Shown: positions 1 to 9,860, counted from the first letter of the stretch. The stretch: DNA of 64,000 nt from Tranquillimonas rosea (GCF_900111315.1 NZ_FOGU01000008.1:140530-204529); one strand, 5' to 3'. A program made the numbers and translations. The notes: generated from the sequence alone by a model not told the origin.

Positions 1-741
1 GAGGTTGTCGAGGAAGGTGCCGATGTTGGGGCACGCCTCGGTGAAGCCCTCGGTCACGTTCGTGTAGACGGTGGCGCCGCCAAGATCGGGACCGAAATAG
101 TCGTCGCCACCCGTCAGGTAGGTCAGATCGTAGTTCGCGTTCATCGGATGCGGCTCCCAGCCCAGGAACACGACCGGTTCGTCGCGGCGGCTCGCCCGGC
201 TGACCTGCGCCAGCATGCCCTGTTCCGAGCTCTCCACGACCTCGAACTCGTCCAGCCCGAAGGCGCCTTCCTCGATCATGTCCATGATCAGGCGGTTACC
301 GTCGTTGCCCGGCTCGATCCCGTAGATCTCGCCGTCCAGTTCCTCCTGGTGTGCCGCGATGTCGTCGAAGCTCTCGATCCCCAGCTCGGCGCCCGCGGCG
401 TTGGTGGCGAGCGTGTACTTCGCGCCCTCGAGGTTGGCGCGAACGGTCTCGACGCTGCCGTCCTCGCGATAGGGGGCGATGTCGTTCTCCATCGTGGGCA
501 TCCAGTTGCCCAGGAACACCTCGACATCGCCGTCGGCCATCGACGTGTAGGTGACCGGCACGCTCAGCACCTTGGTCTCGGTCTCATAGCCGAGCGCCTC
601 GAGCACGGTGGTGGTGGCGGCAGTCGTCGCGGTGATGTCGGTCCAGCCGACGTCCGAGAAAACGATCGTCTCGCAATCGGCGAACGCCGGCGCGGCGGCC
701 GCGCTCAGGGCAAGGGCGGAAAGTCCCGTCTTGAGGGTCAT
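1..741 (-). CDS. choX: Choline ABC transporter periplasmic binding protein, C-terminus outside window
   Basis: Periplasmic substrate-binding component of a choline importer of the OpuAC type. 247 codons are visible; the 3' end lies beyond the left edge. The protein opens with a signal peptide (MTLKTGLSALALSAAAAPAFA, cleavage near residue 22) and continues with DCETIVFSDVGWTDITATT, typical of the ChoX family, followed by GNWMPTMENDIAPY and, further on, FLGWEPHPMN. A GGGAGA ribosome-binding site precedes the ATG. It is divergent from betI with a BetI-like palindrome between them, so it is probably induced by choline together with the bet genes. The permease and ATPase genes (choW, choV) would be expected further left. 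Choline rather than betaine specificity is inferred from context. Confidence 0.9.
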   Translation of the reverse strand, partial: MTLKTGLSALALSAAAAPAFADCETIVFSDVGWTDITATTAATTTVLEALGYETETKVLSVPVTYTSMADGDVEVFLGNWMPTMENDIAPYREDGSVETVRANLEGAKYTLATNAAGAELGIESFDDIAAHQEELDGEIYGIEPGNDGNRLIMDMIEEGAFGLDEFEVVESSEQGMLAQVSRASRRDEPVVFLGWEPHPMNANYDLTYLTGGDDYFGPDLGGATVYTNVTEGFTEACPNIGTFLDNL

Positions 742-772
742 GGCTGGTGTCTCCCGATTTGCATTCAGTTTC

Positions 773-792
773 TTGATTGACGCGTCAATTAA
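773..792. promoter_or_regulatory. Probable BetI operator between choX and betI
   Basis: The sequence TTGATTGACGCGTCAATTAA is a 20-bp palindrome with one mismatched pair. It lies 31 bp upstream of choX and 48 bp upstream of the betI start. BetI is a TetR-family repressor that binds AT-rich TTGATTGA-type dyads and releases them on choline, so one site here could control both divergent units. The assignment is by position and resemblance only. Confidence 0.7.
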
Positions 793-840
793 AACGCACC
801 AGATTGGCCTTGTCACCCCTTGATTGCGGATTGCGCCAAG

Positions 841-1407
841 ATGCCGAAGCTCGGAATGGAGCCCATTCGCCGCGCCGCTCTCGTCGAAGCCGCCATCGAC
901 GAGATCGGCGATGCCGGCACGCTCGACGTCACCGTCGGGCGCATCGCTCGGCGTGCCGGCGTGTCCTCGGCGCTGGCGCACCACTATTTCGGCAACAAGG
1001 AGTCGCTGTTTCTGGCCGCGATGCGCAAGATCCTGTCTGATTACGGCCGGACGGTCCGCGCCGCGCTGACGGGGCGCGACGATCCGCGCGACCGGATCGA
1101 GGCGATCATCCGCGCCAGTTTCGACGAGACGAACTTCCGCGACGAGGTGATCGGCGCCTGGCTCAACTTCTACGTTCACGCGCAGAAGGTCCCGGCCGCC
1201 GAGCGGTTGCTCAAGATCTACCAGCGCCGGCTGATGTCCAATCTTTGCCACGACCTGCGCCCCCTCGCCGGAGAGCGGGCGGAACTCGTGGCCGAGGTCC
1301 TGGCCGCGCTGATCGACGGTATCTACATCCGCGCCGCCCTGGGGGACACGACCGGCGGCGCGACCAAGGTGCTCGACGTCCTCGACCACATGCTGGAGGC
1401 GACATGA
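841..1407 (+). CDS. betI: Choline-responsive transcriptional repressor BetI
   Basis: TetR-family repressor of choline catabolism, 188 residues. The N-terminus MPKLGMEPIRRAALVEA matches the BetI family start and fixes the ATG here rather than an in-frame ATG seven codons upstream. A TetR helix-turn-helix follows (roughly residues 25-50: VGRIARRAGVSSALAHHYF), then a ligand-binding helical domain. The stop overlaps the betC start by four bases (ATGA), so the genes are translationally coupled. First gene of betICBA, the order known from Sinorhizobium. Confidence 0.93.
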   Translation: MPKLGMEPIRRAALVEAAIDEIGDAGTLDVTVGRIARRAGVSSALAHHYFGNKESLFLAAMRKILSDYGRTVRAALTGRDDPRDRIEAIIRASFDETNFRDEVIGAWLNFYVHAQKVPAAERLLKIYQRRLMSNLCHDLRPLAGERAELVAEVLAALIDGIYIRAALGDTTGGATKVLDVLDHMLEAT

Positions 1408-2909
1408 CCAAGCCGAACATCCTGATCTTCATGGTGGATCAGCTGAACGGGACCCTGTTCCCCGACGGTCCCGAAGACTGGCTCCACACGCCCAACCTGA
1501 AACGGCTGGCGGAACGCTCGGTGCGCTTCCGCAACGCCTACACCGCCTCGCCGCTCTGCGCGCCGGGCCGGGCGTCGTTCATGTCGGGCCAGCTGCCGTC
1601 GCGCTCGGGCGTCTACGACAACGCCGCCGAGTTCTCGTCGGACATCCCGACCTACGCTCACCACCTGCGCCGCGCGGGCTATCAGACCTGCCTGTCGGGC
1701 AAGATGCACTTCGTCGGCCCCGACCAGCTGCACGGCTTCGAAGAGCGGCTGACCACCGACATCTACCCCGCCGATTTCGGCTGGACCCCCGACTACCGCA
1801 AGCCGGGCGAACGGATCGACTGGTGGTATCACAACCTGGGCTCCGTCACCGGCGCGGGCGTGGCCGAGATCTCCAACCAGATGGAATACGACGACGAGGT
1901 GGCCTACCACGCCGAGCGCAAGCTCTACGACCTGTCGCGCGGCCACGATCCGCGGCCCTGGCTGATGACGGTCAGCTTCACCCACCCGCACGACCCCTAC
2001 GTCGCCCGGCGCCGCTTCTGGGACCTCTACGAGGATTGCGAGCATCTTCACCCCGAGGTGCCCGCGATGGCCTACGAGGATCACGATCCCCACTCGCAGC
2101 GCATCTTCGACGCGAACGACTGGCGGAAGTTCGAGATCACCGACGAAGACATCGAGCGTTCGCGCCGGGCCTACTTCGCCAACGTGTCCTACCTCGACGA
2201 GAAGATCGGGCGCCTGATGGACATCCTCGACGATACCCGGCAGGAGGCGATCATCCTGTTCGTCTCCGACCACGGCGACATGCTGGGCGAGCGTGGCCTG
2301 TGGTTCAAGATGAGCTTCTACGAAGGCTCCGCGCGCGTGCCGCTGATGGTTTCGGCTCCGGATCTCGAGCCCGGCCTCGTCACCGAGCCGGTCTCGACGA
2401 TCGACGTCTGCCCCACGCTCGGCGATCTCGCCGGCGTCGACATGGGCGACGTTATGCCCTGGACAGATGGCGAAAGCCTGGTCCCGGTCGCCAAGGGCAA
2501 CGCGCGCACCAAGCCGGTCGCGATGGAATACGCCGCCGAGGCCTCCTACGCGCCGGTTGTCGCCCTCCGGTCGGGGCGCTGGAAATACACCAACTGCGCG
2601 CTCGACCCCGAACAGCTCTTCGATCTCGAGGACGACCCCCACGAATTGCGCAACCTCGCCCAGGCCGAGGGCCATGCCGGCACGCTGGCCGAGTTCCGCC
2701 GCGAGGCCGAGCGCTGGGATCTCGAGCGGTTCGACTCCGAGATCCGCGCCAGCCAGGCCCGCCGCTGGGTCGTCTACGAGGCCCTGCGCCAGGGCGGCTA
2801 CTACCCGTGGGACTACCAGCCGCTGCAGAAGGCCTCCGAGCGCTACATGCGCAACCACATGGATCTCAACACGGTCGAGGACTCCCAGCGCTTCCCGCGT
2901 GGCGAGTGA
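1404..2909 (+). CDS. betC: Choline-sulfatase
   Basis: Hydrolyses choline-O-sulfate to choline and sulfate, feeding the betaine pathway. 501 residues, normal for the family. The sulfatase signature LCAPGRAS places the cysteine to be converted to formylglycine at residue 52, and an N-terminal metal-binding stretch NILIFMVDQ is present. [15 protein letters not shown] is the second conserved sulfatase block. The C-terminal region carries the choline-sulfatase-specific tail. It overlaps betI by four bases and is 28 bp upstream of betB. Cytoplasmic, with no signal peptide. Choline-sulfate specificity rests on overall similarity and operon context. Confidence 0.93.
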   Translation: MTKPNILIFMVDQLNGTLFPDGPEDWLHTPNLKRLAERSVRFRNAYTASPLCAPGRASFMSGQLPSRSGVYDNAAEFSSDIPTYAHHLRRAGYQTCLSGKMHFVGPDQLHGFEERLTTDIYPADFGWTPDYRKPGERIDWWYHNLGSVTGAGVAEISNQMEYDDEVAYHAERKLYDLSRGHDPRPWLMTVSFTHPHDPYVARRRFWDLYEDCEHLHPEVPAMAYEDHDPHSQRIFDANDWRKFEITDEDIERSRRAYFANVSYLDEKIGRLMDILDDTRQEAIILFVSDHGDMLGERGLWFKMSFYEGSARVPLMVSAPDLEPGLVTEPVSTIDVCPTLGDLAGVDMGDVMPWTDGESLVPVAKGNARTKPVAMEYAAEASYAPVVALRSGRWKYTNCALDPEQLFDLEDDPHELRNLAQAEGHAGTLAEFRREAERWDLERFDSEIRASQARRWVVYEALRQGGYYPWDYQPLQKASERYMRNHMDLNTVEDSQRFPRGE

Positions 2910-2937
2910 CCCTGACTTCATCTTCGGAAAAGTACTC

Positions 2938-4398
2938 ATGACCCGACCCGACATTCAGCCGAAGGCCAGCCATTTCATCGATGGCGCCGCAATCGAGGAC
3001 ACCGACGGCACGCCCATCGTGTGCACCTACGCCGCGACGGGCGAGGAACTGGCCCGTCTCCACGCCGCGACGCCGGCCATCGTCGACCGGGCGCTCGCCG
3101 CCGCGGACCGGGCACAGGCGGAGTGGGCCGCGCTCCAGCCGGTCGAGCGCGGCCGCGTCCTGCGCCGCGCCGCCGACATCCTGCGCGAGCGCAACCACGG
3201 CCTGTCGGTGATCGAGACGCTCGATACCGGCAAGCCCCTGCAGGAGACGCTGGTGGCCGACGCGACCTCGGGTGCCGACGCGCTCGAGTATTTCGGCGGC
3301 CTCGCCGCCAGCCTCGGGGGCGAGCATATCCCGCTGGGCGGCGACTGGGCCTATACCGTGCGCGAGCCGCTGGGGGTCTGCACCGGGATCGGCGCGTGGA
3401 ACTACCCGATGCAGATCGCCTGCTGGAAGGCGGCACCGGCGCTGGCCTGCGGCAACACGATGGTGTTCAAGCCGTCCGAGGCGACGCCGCTCTCCGCGCT
3501 GAAGCTGGCGGAAATCCTGGTCGAGGCGGGGGCGCCCGCCGGTGTGTTCAACGTCGTGCAGGGCTACGGCGAGGTCGGCGCGCAATTGATCGGCGACGAC
3601 CGCGTGGCCAAGGTGTCGCTCACCGGCTCGGTTCCCACCGGCCGCAAGGTCTATACCGCGGCGGCCGAGGGGATGAAGCACGTCACGATGGAGCTCGGCG
3701 GCAAGTCCCCGATGCTGGTGTTCGACGATGCCGACATCGACAAGGCCGTCTCGGGCGCGATCCTCGGCAACTTCTATTCCTCGGGCCAAATCTGCTCGAA
3801 CGGAACGCGGGTCTTCGTGCAGCGAAAGGCGCTCGAACCGTTCCTCGACCGGCTGCGCGAGCGTCTGTCGGGCGTGGTCATGGGCGACCCGCTGGACGAG
3901 GAGACGAATTTCGGCCCGCTGGTCAACGAGTCGCAGATGGAGAAGGTGCTGGGCTTCATCCAGGCCGGCCGCGACGAGGGGGCGCGCCTGGTCGCGGGCG
4001 GCGCGCGGGTCGACCGGCCCGGCTACTATGTCGAACCCACGGTGTTCGCCGACGTGACCGACGACATGACCATCGCCAGGGAAGAGATCTTCGGCCCCGT
4101 CCTGTCGGTCCTGTCCTTCGACACCGAGGAGGAGGCGATCCGGCGCGCCAACGCAACGCCCTACGGCCTTGCCGCCGGGGTGTTCACCAACGACCTGGCC
4201 CGTGGCCATCGCGTCGCCGCGGCGTTCCGGGCCGGGACGACCTTCATCAACCACTACAACGTCACGCCGGTCGAGATGCCGTTCGGCGCGGTGAAGATGT
4301 CCGGCTTCGGGCGCGAGAACGGCAAGGCCGCGATCGAGCACTACAGCCAGGTGAAGAGCGTCTATGTCGGCATGGGCGATGTCGAGGCGCCGTTCTGA
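2938..4398 (+). CDS. betB: Betaine aldehyde dehydrogenase
   Basis: NAD(P)-dependent oxidation of betaine aldehyde to glycine betaine, the second oxidation step. 486 residues. The catalytic residues are visible: the general base in MELGGKSP (E252) and the nucleophile in [11 protein letters not shown] (C286), the same numbering as in E. coli BetB. The NAD-fold motif FTGS appears as SLTGSVPTG. The ATG start gives [16 protein letters not shown]; longer in-frame extensions run into betC and are not credible. It lies between betC and betA in one transcription unit. Confidence 0.95.
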   Translation: MTRPDIQPKASHFIDGAAIEDTDGTPIVCTYAATGEELARLHAATPAIVDRALAAADRAQAEWAALQPVERGRVLRRAADILRERNHGLSVIETLDTGKPLQETLVADATSGADALEYFGGLAASLGGEHIPLGGDWAYTVREPLGVCTGIGAWNYPMQIACWKAAPALACGNTMVFKPSEATPLSALKLAEILVEAGAPAGVFNVVQGYGEVGAQLIGDDRVAKVSLTGSVPTGRKVYTAAAEGMKHVTMELGGKSPMLVFDDADIDKAVSGAILGNFYSSGQICSNGTRVFVQRKALEPFLDRLRERLSGVVMGDPLDEETNFGPLVNESQMEKVLGFIQAGRDEGARLVAGGARVDRPGYYVEPTVFADVTDDMTIAREEIFGPVLSVLSFDTEEEAIRRANATPYGLAAGVFTNDLARGHRVAAAFRAGTTFINHYNVTPVEMPFGAVKMSGFGRENGKAAIEHYSQVKSVYVGMGDVEAPF

Positions 4399-4465
4399 GG
4401 CGCGACCGGAGCGGGGCGCGCGCCCGTCGGGCGCCGGCGCCCGCTCCGCCAAGCAGGAGGCAGAG

Positions 4466-6124
4466 ATGCAAGCCGATTACGTGATCGTTGGCGCCGGCTC
4501 GGCCGGATGCGCCATGGCCGACAGATTGTCCGAGGCAGGGCGGTCGGTGATCGTGGTGGAACACGGCGGCTCGGATGCCGGGCCGTTCATCAACATGCCC
4601 GGCGCGCTGTCGTACCCGATGAACATGAAGCGCTACGACTGGGGCTACGAGACCGAGCCCGAGCCGCATCTGGGCGGGCGCCGTCTGGCCTGTCCGCGCG
4701 GCAAGGTGATCGGCGGGTCGTCCTCGATCAACGGCATGGTCTATGTGCGCGGCCACGCCCGCGACTTCGACACCTGGAACGAGATGGGCGCGACCGGCTG
4801 GGCCTGGCCCGACGTCGCGCCGTATTACAAGCGGCTCGAGACGTGGCACGACGGCGGTCACGGCGGCGATCCGTCCAGGCGCGGCACCGACGGGCCGCTG
4901 CATGTCTCTCGCGGCAAGCGGGATAACCCTCTGACGAAGGCCTTCGTCGAGGCCGGGCGCCAGGCCGGCTACGAGACGACGGACGACTACAACGGCGAAA
5001 AGCAGGAGGGCTTCGGCCCGATGGAGGCGACGATCCACAAGGGTCGCCGCTGGTCTGCCGCCTCGGCCTATCTCCGGCCGGCGTTGAAGCGGGACACCTG
5101 CACGCTGGTCCGGGGGCTGGTGCGCCGGCTCCGTATCGAGGACGGCCGCGTCACCGGTGTGGAGGTGGCGCGTGGCGGCAAGACCGAGGTGATCTCGGCG
5201 GCGGCCGAAGTGATCGTGGCCGCCTCGTCGATCAACTCGCCGAAGCTCCTGATGCTGTCGGGCATCGGCCCGGCGCAGGAACTGCAGGGCCACGGCATCG
5301 ATGTCGTCGCGGATCGTCCCGGCGTCGGGCGCAACCTGCAGGACCACCTCGAGGTCTATGTCCAGCAGGCGTCGACGCAGCCCGTGTCGCTGTTCAATCA
5401 CTGGTCGCTCCGGGGCAAGGCGATGGTCGGGCTCGAATGGTTGCTCCGCGGTACCGGGCCCGGCGCCTCTAACCAGTTTGAAAGTGCGGCCTTCATCCGA
5501 AGCAAGGCGGGCGTCGAGTATCCCGACATCCAGTACCACTTCCTGCCGCTGGCGGTGCGCTATGACGGTTCGGTCGCGGCCGAGGGGCATGGCTTCCAGG
5601 CGCATGTCGGGCCGATGCGCTCGGCCTCGCGGGGGAGCGTCACGCTGCGGTCGTCCGATCCCGACGATGATCCGGTGATCCGTTTCAACTACATGAGCCA
5701 CGAGAGCGACTGGCAGGATTTTCGCACGGCGATCCGCCTGACCCGCGAGATCTTCGCCCAGCCCGCCTTCGATCCCTATCGTGGCAAGGAGATCCAGCCG
5801 GGCGAGGACGCGCAGAGCGACGCCGCGCTGGACGCCTTCATCCGCGAAAACGTCGAGAGCGCCTATCACCCCTGCGGCACATGCCGGATGGGCGCCGCCG
5901 ATGATCCCGACGCTGTGGTCGATCCCGAGGGCAGGGTGATCGGCGTCGACGGCCTGCGCGTCGCCGACAGCTCGATCTTTCCCAGGATCACGAACGGCAA
6001 CCTCAACGCGCCGTCCATCCTCGTTGGGGAAAAGGTCTCGGATCACGTGCTGGGCCGGACGCCGCTGCCGCGCGACAATGCACAGCCGTGGATTCACCCG
6101 GACTGGCAGACCGCGCAACGCTGA
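4466..6124 (+). CDS. betA: Choline dehydrogenase (FAD, GMC family)
   Basis: Membrane-associated flavoprotein that oxidises choline to betaine aldehyde. 552 residues. The ADP-binding fold is at the N-terminus ([19 protein letters not shown]), followed by the GMC signature [15 protein letters not shown]. The C-terminal active-site region has [12 protein letters not shown] and [10 protein letters not shown], as expected for BetA. The start is supported by an AGGAGG ribosome-binding site ten bases upstream. Last gene of betICBA, 67 bp after betB; a strong hairpin follows the stop. Confidence 0.95.
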   Translation: MQADYVIVGAGSAGCAMADRLSEAGRSVIVVEHGGSDAGPFINMPGALSYPMNMKRYDWGYETEPEPHLGGRRLACPRGKVIGGSSSINGMVYVRGHARDFDTWNEMGATGWAWPDVAPYYKRLETWHDGGHGGDPSRRGTDGPLHVSRGKRDNPLTKAFVEAGRQAGYETTDDYNGEKQEGFGPMEATIHKGRRWSAASAYLRPALKRDTCTLVRGLVRRLRIEDGRVTGVEVARGGKTEVISAAAEVIVAASSINSPKLLMLSGIGPAQELQGHGIDVVADRPGVGRNLQDHLEVYVQQASTQPVSLFNHWSLRGKAMVGLEWLLRGTGPGASNQFESAAFIRSKAGVEYPDIQYHFLPLAVRYDGSVAAEGHGFQAHVGPMRSASRGSVTLRSSDPDDDPVIRFNYMSHESDWQDFRTAIRLTREIFAQPAFDPYRGKEIQPGEDAQSDAALDAFIRENVESAYHPCGTCRMGAADDPDAVVDPEGRVIGVDGLRVADSSIFPRITNGNLNAPSILVGEKVSDHVLGRTPLPRDNAQPWIHPDWQTAQR

Positions 6125-6129
6125 TCCGC

Positions 6130-6163
6130 GCGCCGTCTGTGCGCTGCCGCGCATGGACGGCGC
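6130..6163 (+). terminator. Strong hairpin after betA, possible transcript end
   Basis: GCGCCGTCTGTGCGC, a TGCC loop and GCGCATGGACGGCGC pair in 13 of 15 positions directly after the betA stop. There is no U-run, so this is not a classic intrinsic terminator; it may stabilise the mRNA 3' end or act with Rho. Confidence 0.45.
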
Positions 6164-6188
6164 CGGATGCCGTGCCTAGCTTCGGGGC

Positions 6189-6752
6189 ATGGATACGACG
6201 TTGAAACTCGAGAACCGCGAGGGGCTGCCAGAGCGCCTGCGCGTGCTGGTGGAAGAACTGCCGCGATCGGGCTGGGACGCGCATCCCAACTTCGACGGCC
6301 TGACGAAGTTCTGGCTCGACCGGCACTTGATGTTCCGCGACGTGCTGGGCCGGCTGCGGACCGGCAGCGAGGGTTTTCTCGACAACCAGCGCGAGCTGAT
6401 GGCCCATGCGCGCGAGACGCAGCGCTATGCCGGCTTTCTTCTGAATGAGCTGCACGGCCACCATCACATCGAGGACGTGCACTATTTTCCCGCGCTGCAG
6501 GGGCTCGACCCGCGGCTCGAGGACGGGTTCGAACTGTTGGACGGCGACCACCACGCGCTCGACGGTCACATTCACGCGCTGGCGGAAAAGACGAACGCGT
6601 TCCTGCAATCGGTCTCGGAAGGCGGCTCGCGCGATGCCGCGGGGCGGCTGCACGAGTCGCTGGCGGGGTTCGAGACGTTCCTCGATCGCCACCTCGATGA
6701 CGAGGAGGACCTTGTCGTGCCGGTGATCCTGAAATTCGCGCCCAAGCTCTGA
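6189..6752 (+). CDS. Hemerythrin-like (HHE) domain protein
   Basis: A 187-residue cytoplasmic protein with a hemerythrin HHE cation-binding fold: a four-helix bundle holding a di-iron site. Candidate ligands are the cluster HGHHHIEDVHYFP (His 89-98 with Glu95), the pair HH at 121-122 and the final HLDDEED (His168, Glu172). Such domains bind O2 or NO or serve in iron handling; the actual function here is unknown. Not obviously part of the bet operon (64 bp and a hairpin lie between) and followed by a YdcH-like gene. Confidence 0.8.
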   Translation: MDTTLKLENREGLPERLRVLVEELPRSGWDAHPNFDGLTKFWLDRHLMFRDVLGRLRTGSEGFLDNQRELMAHARETQRYAGFLLNELHGHHHIEDVHYFPALQGLDPRLEDGFELLDGDHHALDGHIHALAEKTNAFLQSVSEGGSRDAAGRLHESLAGFETFLDRHLDDEEDLVVPVILKFAPKL

Positions 6753-6826
6753 CGGCTTGATCCAGCGCAATGTGCCGCGCCATCCGGCGTGGGAGGCTTC
6801 CGTCGTCACAGACGGGAGCAGATCAC

Positions 6827-7078
6827 ATGGGCCACACACCCCACATCCTTGCCGAAGCGTTTCCCCGCGATGCCGAGAAGATCGCGCATCTGGCGGAGAC
6901 GGACCCGCATTTCGCGCGGCTGGTCGATCAGTATCGCGAGGTCAACCGCGCCGTCCATCGGGCCGAGACGCTGGTCGAGCCGACCGACGACCTGCACGAG
7001 AACGAGCTTCGCAAAGAGCGGATGCGGCTGAAGGACGTGATCGCGCGGGCGCTGGCCGAGCGTCAGCCGACCTCGTAG
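6827..7078 (+). CDS. YdcH family (DUF465) small protein
   Basis: An 83-residue, mostly helical, charged protein. MGHTPHILAEAFPRDAEKI followed by DPHFARLVDQYREVNRAVHR is the characteristic N-terminal half of the YdcH/DUF465 family, and LRKERMRLKDVIARAL the C-terminal half. Function unknown. The start is chosen by the GGGAG ribosome-binding site and homology. Its last 16 bases overlap the end of the convergent pccR gene. Confidence 0.85.
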   Translation: MGHTPHILAEAFPRDAEKIAHLAETDPHFARLVDQYREVNRAVHRAETLVEPTDDLHENELRKERMRLKDVIARALAERQPTS

Positions 7079-8445
7079 GGCAGGGTGCCGCGCCGGTCGG
7101 GGTCGATGAGCAGGCTCCGCTCCAAGGGCGGGACGGCGCGCTGGTGGCAGTCGCGCCGTTCGCAGATCCGGCACGAGATGCCGATCGGCTCGAACGCCGC
7201 CGGGTTCGTCAGGTCGAGGTCGTCGGTATAGATCAGCTGGTCGGCGTGGCGCAGCTCGCAGCCCAGCCCGATGGCATAGCGCCGGGTCGGTGCACCCCAT
7301 GCGCCACCGGTCTTCGAGACGTCGCGCGCCAGCAGGAAGTAGCGCTCTCCGTCCGGTGTCTGCGCCAGCTGGCGCAGGAAGCGGCCCGGCGTCTCGAACG
7401 CCGCGTGCACGTTCCAGAGCGGGCAGGCGCCGCCGAACCGCGCGAATTGCAGGCGTGTGGCGCTGTGGCGCTTGGTGATGGTGCCCGCCTGATCGACGCG
7501 GACGAAGAAGAACGGCAGGCCCTTCGCCCCCGGCCGCTGCAACGTGGACAGGCGGTGTGCCACCTGCTCGATCGAGGCGCCGAACCGGTCGGCAAGCCGT
7601 TCGACGTCGTGGCGGGTCTCCTGCGCGGCCTCGAGGAAGGCGCGGTAGGGCAGCAGCGCCGCCCCGGCGAAGTAGTTGGCCATCCCGATCTTCGCGATCG
7701 CGCGGGCCGTGTCCGTCCTGAACCGCGCGAGGTCCAGCGTTGCCTCCAGCAGGTCATCGTGGGTCAGCAGGGCAATCTGGTGCAGCAGCTGGAACCGCCG
7801 GCTTTCGGACGTGGCGCGGGAGGACAGGAGCAGGGTGTCCCCGTCGAACCGGCGCAGCGCGTCGTCCTCGGCCTGCCGCACGGTGATCCCGCGCTCGGCC
7901 AGCAGTGCCTCGGCATGGGCGACCGGATCGCCGTTCTGTGCAAACTTTTCCGCCGCATGATCCACGGCGTCGACGTAATTGTCGCAATAGTGAAAGAAAT
8001 CGCGCACCTCTTCCCACGGGGACGGCTCGGCGCGGGCGCTGTCGCGGCCAAGCGCCTCGTCCAGCGAGGCGAGGCGTTCGTGGGTCTGGCGGTAGGCGCG
8101 GTGCAGCTCCAGGAACGCCCGCGCAAAGACGGGCGCGTTCGAGGCGGCGAGCCGGAGATCGGCCAAGGGCGGGGCGGTGTCGCCGAAGACCGGGTCGGCC
8201 AGCGCCTCGCGCATGTCTGTCACCATCCGCTCGGCATCGCCCGCCGACAGCTCGGTCACGTCGAAGCCGAACTCGGACGCCAGCGCGAGCACCACGCCCG
8301 TCGAGACGGGGCGATGGTTGTTCTCCATCTGGTTGAGATAGGGCAGCGAGACGCCGAGCCGCTGCGCGAACGCCTTCTGCGTCAGGCCCAGCCGGGTGCG
8401 TGTCTCGCGCAGCTTGACGCCGGCATAGAGCTTTTGCTGGGCCAT
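7063..8445 (-). CDS. pccR: Short-chain fatty acyl-CoA regulator (PccR/RamB type), XRE family
   Basis: 460-residue transcription factor. An XRE helix-turn-helix is at the N-terminus (residues about 10-65: LRETRTRLGLTQKAFAQRLG, SLPYLNQMENNHRPVS), followed by an IrrE/DUF955-like region and a C-terminal DUF2083-type domain containing GISCRICERRDCHQRA. This is the architecture of RamB, PrpR and PccR. In Rhodobacter sphaeroides PccR is reported to activate pccB and to bind TTTGCAAA motifs. Here the gene lies beside pccB, separated by one exporter gene, and TTTGCAAA-type palindromes occur upstream of both pccR and pccB. Gene name inferred from family and location. Confidence 0.87.
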   Translation of the reverse strand: MAQQKLYAGVKLRETRTRLGLTQKAFAQRLGVSLPYLNQMENNHRPVSTGVVLALASEFGFDVTELSAGDAERMVTDMREALADPVFGDTAPPLADLRLAASNAPVFARAFLELHRAYRQTHERLASLDEALGRDSARAEPSPWEEVRDFFHYCDNYVDAVDHAAEKFAQNGDPVAHAEALLAERGITVRQAEDDALRRFDGDTLLLSSRATSESRRFQLLHQIALLTHDDLLEATLDLARFRTDTARAIAKIGMANYFAGAALLPYRAFLEAAQETRHDVERLADRFGASIEQVAHRLSTLQRPGAKGLPFFFVRVDQAGTITKRHSATRLQFARFGGACPLWNVHAAFETPGRFLRQLAQTPDGERYFLLARDVSKTGGAWGAPTRRYAIGLGCELRHADQLIYTDDLDLTNPAAFEPIGISCRICERRDCHQRAVPPLERSLLIDPDRRGTLPYEVG

Positions 8446-8462
8446 TTGGCCGGCTCCTTCGG

Positions 8463-8492
8463 GTTTGCTGTCGCAAACCTGCCTTTGCAAAG
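8463..8492. promoter_or_regulatory. TTTGC/GCAAA palindromes upstream of pccR (probable autoregulatory site)
   Basis: A perfect inverted repeat GTTTGC-TGTC-GCAAAC at 8463-8478 is followed at 8483-8492 by the 10-bp palindrome CTTTGCAAAG, just upstream of the pccR start. TTTGCAAA is the core element bound by PccR and RamB regulators. The spacing between the two elements differs from the published TTTGCAAA-N4-TTTGCAAA arrangement as I recall it. Confidence 0.65.
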
Positions 8493-8510
8493 CCGCTCGG
8501 GCAAGGGCCG

Positions 8511-9728
8511 TCAGGGCGCGTTCACCTGCCGGTCGCGATAGATCGTGTAGAGGATCGAGGCCACGCCAAGCACACCGGTGACCAGCATCATCACCAAGAG
8601 CGGCGTCGCGCCCGTGCCGGGCGTCAGCAGCGCCCCGGCCAGCGCAGACAGCGCCGCGCCGCCGCCGATCATGATCGCCCCGCCAAGGCCGCTGGCCGTT
8701 CCCGCAAGGTGCGGCCGCACCGACAGCAGGCCCGAGGTGGCGTTGGGCAGCACCATTCCGTTGCCGAGGCCGACGAAGGTCATGAAGCCGAAGAAGCTCA
8801 GCGCGGTGCCATGGCCCGCCAGGAAGATCAGCAGGGAGACCGCGATCCCGCCCGCCGACAGCAGTGCGCCGACCAGCACCATCGTGTTGATCCCGAAGCG
8901 GACCGAGTAGCGCCCCGACGCGAAGTTGCCGCCGATATAGCCGACCGCCGGCGCCCCGAACAGCACGCCGAGCATGGTGGGCGTCAGTCCGAACACCTCG
9001 GAGCCCACGAAGGGCGCGCCGCCAAGATAGGCGAAGAACGCCCCGGATGCGAAGGCGGCGGCCAGCGAATAGCCCCAGAACCGGCGGGCGGTCAGCAGTT
9101 CGGGGTATTCGCGGAACTGGGCGGCAAAGCTGGCCGAACGCGACAGCGCCGTCTCGCCCATGTCGCGGTGCGCGATCCACATCACGAGGGCGCCCAGCAG
9201 GAACAGCAGCCAGAAGCTCGCCTGCCAGCCGAACGCGCCGTCCAGCGCGCCGCCGATCGCCGGGGCGACCATCGGGGCCACCGCCATTCCCATCGTGACA
9301 TAGCCGATCATCGACGCCGCCTGGGCCTGCGGAACCATGTCGCGCACCACCGCCCGGCTCAGGACCAGCCCTGTCACCATGACCGCCTGCAACATGCGGA
9401 AGGCCAGGAAGCTCTCGACGTTGGGGGCGTAGATGCAGCCCAGCGTCGCGGCCATGAACAGGACGATCGAAATCAGCATCACCGGCCGCCGGCCGTAGCG
9501 GTCCGAGACCGGCCCGATGATGACCTGCAGGATCGCGTTCATCGCCAAGTACAGCGCCACCGACAGCTGCATCACCCGGTACTGGGTGTCGAACCACTCG
9601 GTCATGCTGGGCAGGGAGGGCAGAAAGATGTTCTGCGCCAGCGCCTGCAGCGCGGCGAGGAAGATCAGGGTCGAGATATGGGGCGGGGTCGTCCGGTCGA
9701 GGAACCGGACCGTCGGAGCGTCTGTCAT
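8511..9728 (-). CDS. Bcr/CflA-type MFS drug exporter
   Basis: 405-residue major facilitator with about 12 predicted membrane segments. The N-terminal half has the DHA1 pattern, with FLPSLPSMTEWF in the first helix and the loop 2-3 signature GPVSDRYGRRPVMLIS, as in Bcr/CflA proton-driven exporters. The substrate cannot be told from sequence. It lies upstream of pccR on the same strand (65 bp apart) and is divergent from pccB, so it may share the acyl-CoA-responsive promoter region. Confidence 0.85.
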   Translation of the reverse strand: MTDAPTVRFLDRTTPPHISTLIFLAALQALAQNIFLPSLPSMTEWFDTQYRVMQLSVALYLAMNAILQVIIGPVSDRYGRRPVMLISIVLFMAATLGCIYAPNVESFLAFRMLQAVMVTGLVLSRAVVRDMVPQAQAASMIGYVTMGMAVAPMVAPAIGGALDGAFGWQASFWLLFLLGALVMWIAHRDMGETALSRSASFAAQFREYPELLTARRFWGYSLAAAFASGAFFAYLGGAPFVGSEVFGLTPTMLGVLFGAPAVGYIGGNFASGRYSVRFGINTMVLVGALLSAGGIAVSLLIFLAGHGTALSFFGFMTFVGLGNGMVLPNATSGLLSVRPHLAGTASGLGGAIMIGGGAALSALAGALLTPGTGATPLLVMMLVTGVLGVASILYTIYRDRQVNAP

Positions 9729-9800
9729 CCCGCATGGAGCTAGCGGCGCGGCGCGGCAAGGTCCAGACTGCGCGGGATCACCGCGATGGCGCTGTGGCTG

Positions 9801-9860
9801 ATTTTGCACATTCGCAATATTCCGGAAGGTGGCGCCGAACGATTTGCAAATATTCCGGAT
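9801..9860. promoter_or_regulatory. Direct repeats with TTTGCAAA core upstream of pccB
   Basis: Two related elements lie 33 bp apart: TTCGCAATATTCCGGA (9811-9826) and TTTGCAAATATTCCGGA (9843-9859). The second holds the palindrome ATTTGCAAAT, and the first is preceded by TTTTGCACA, making a TTGC-N6-GCAA dyad. The cores match those upstream of pccR, so this is the likely PccR activation site for pccB. About three helical turns separate the repeats. Confidence 0.65.

Noticed and set aside
1323..2954. Long open frame antisense to betC (over 500 codons)
   Set aside because: High GC content keeps the frame open opposite betC. The translation is low-complexity and lacks any family motif, while betC is clear.
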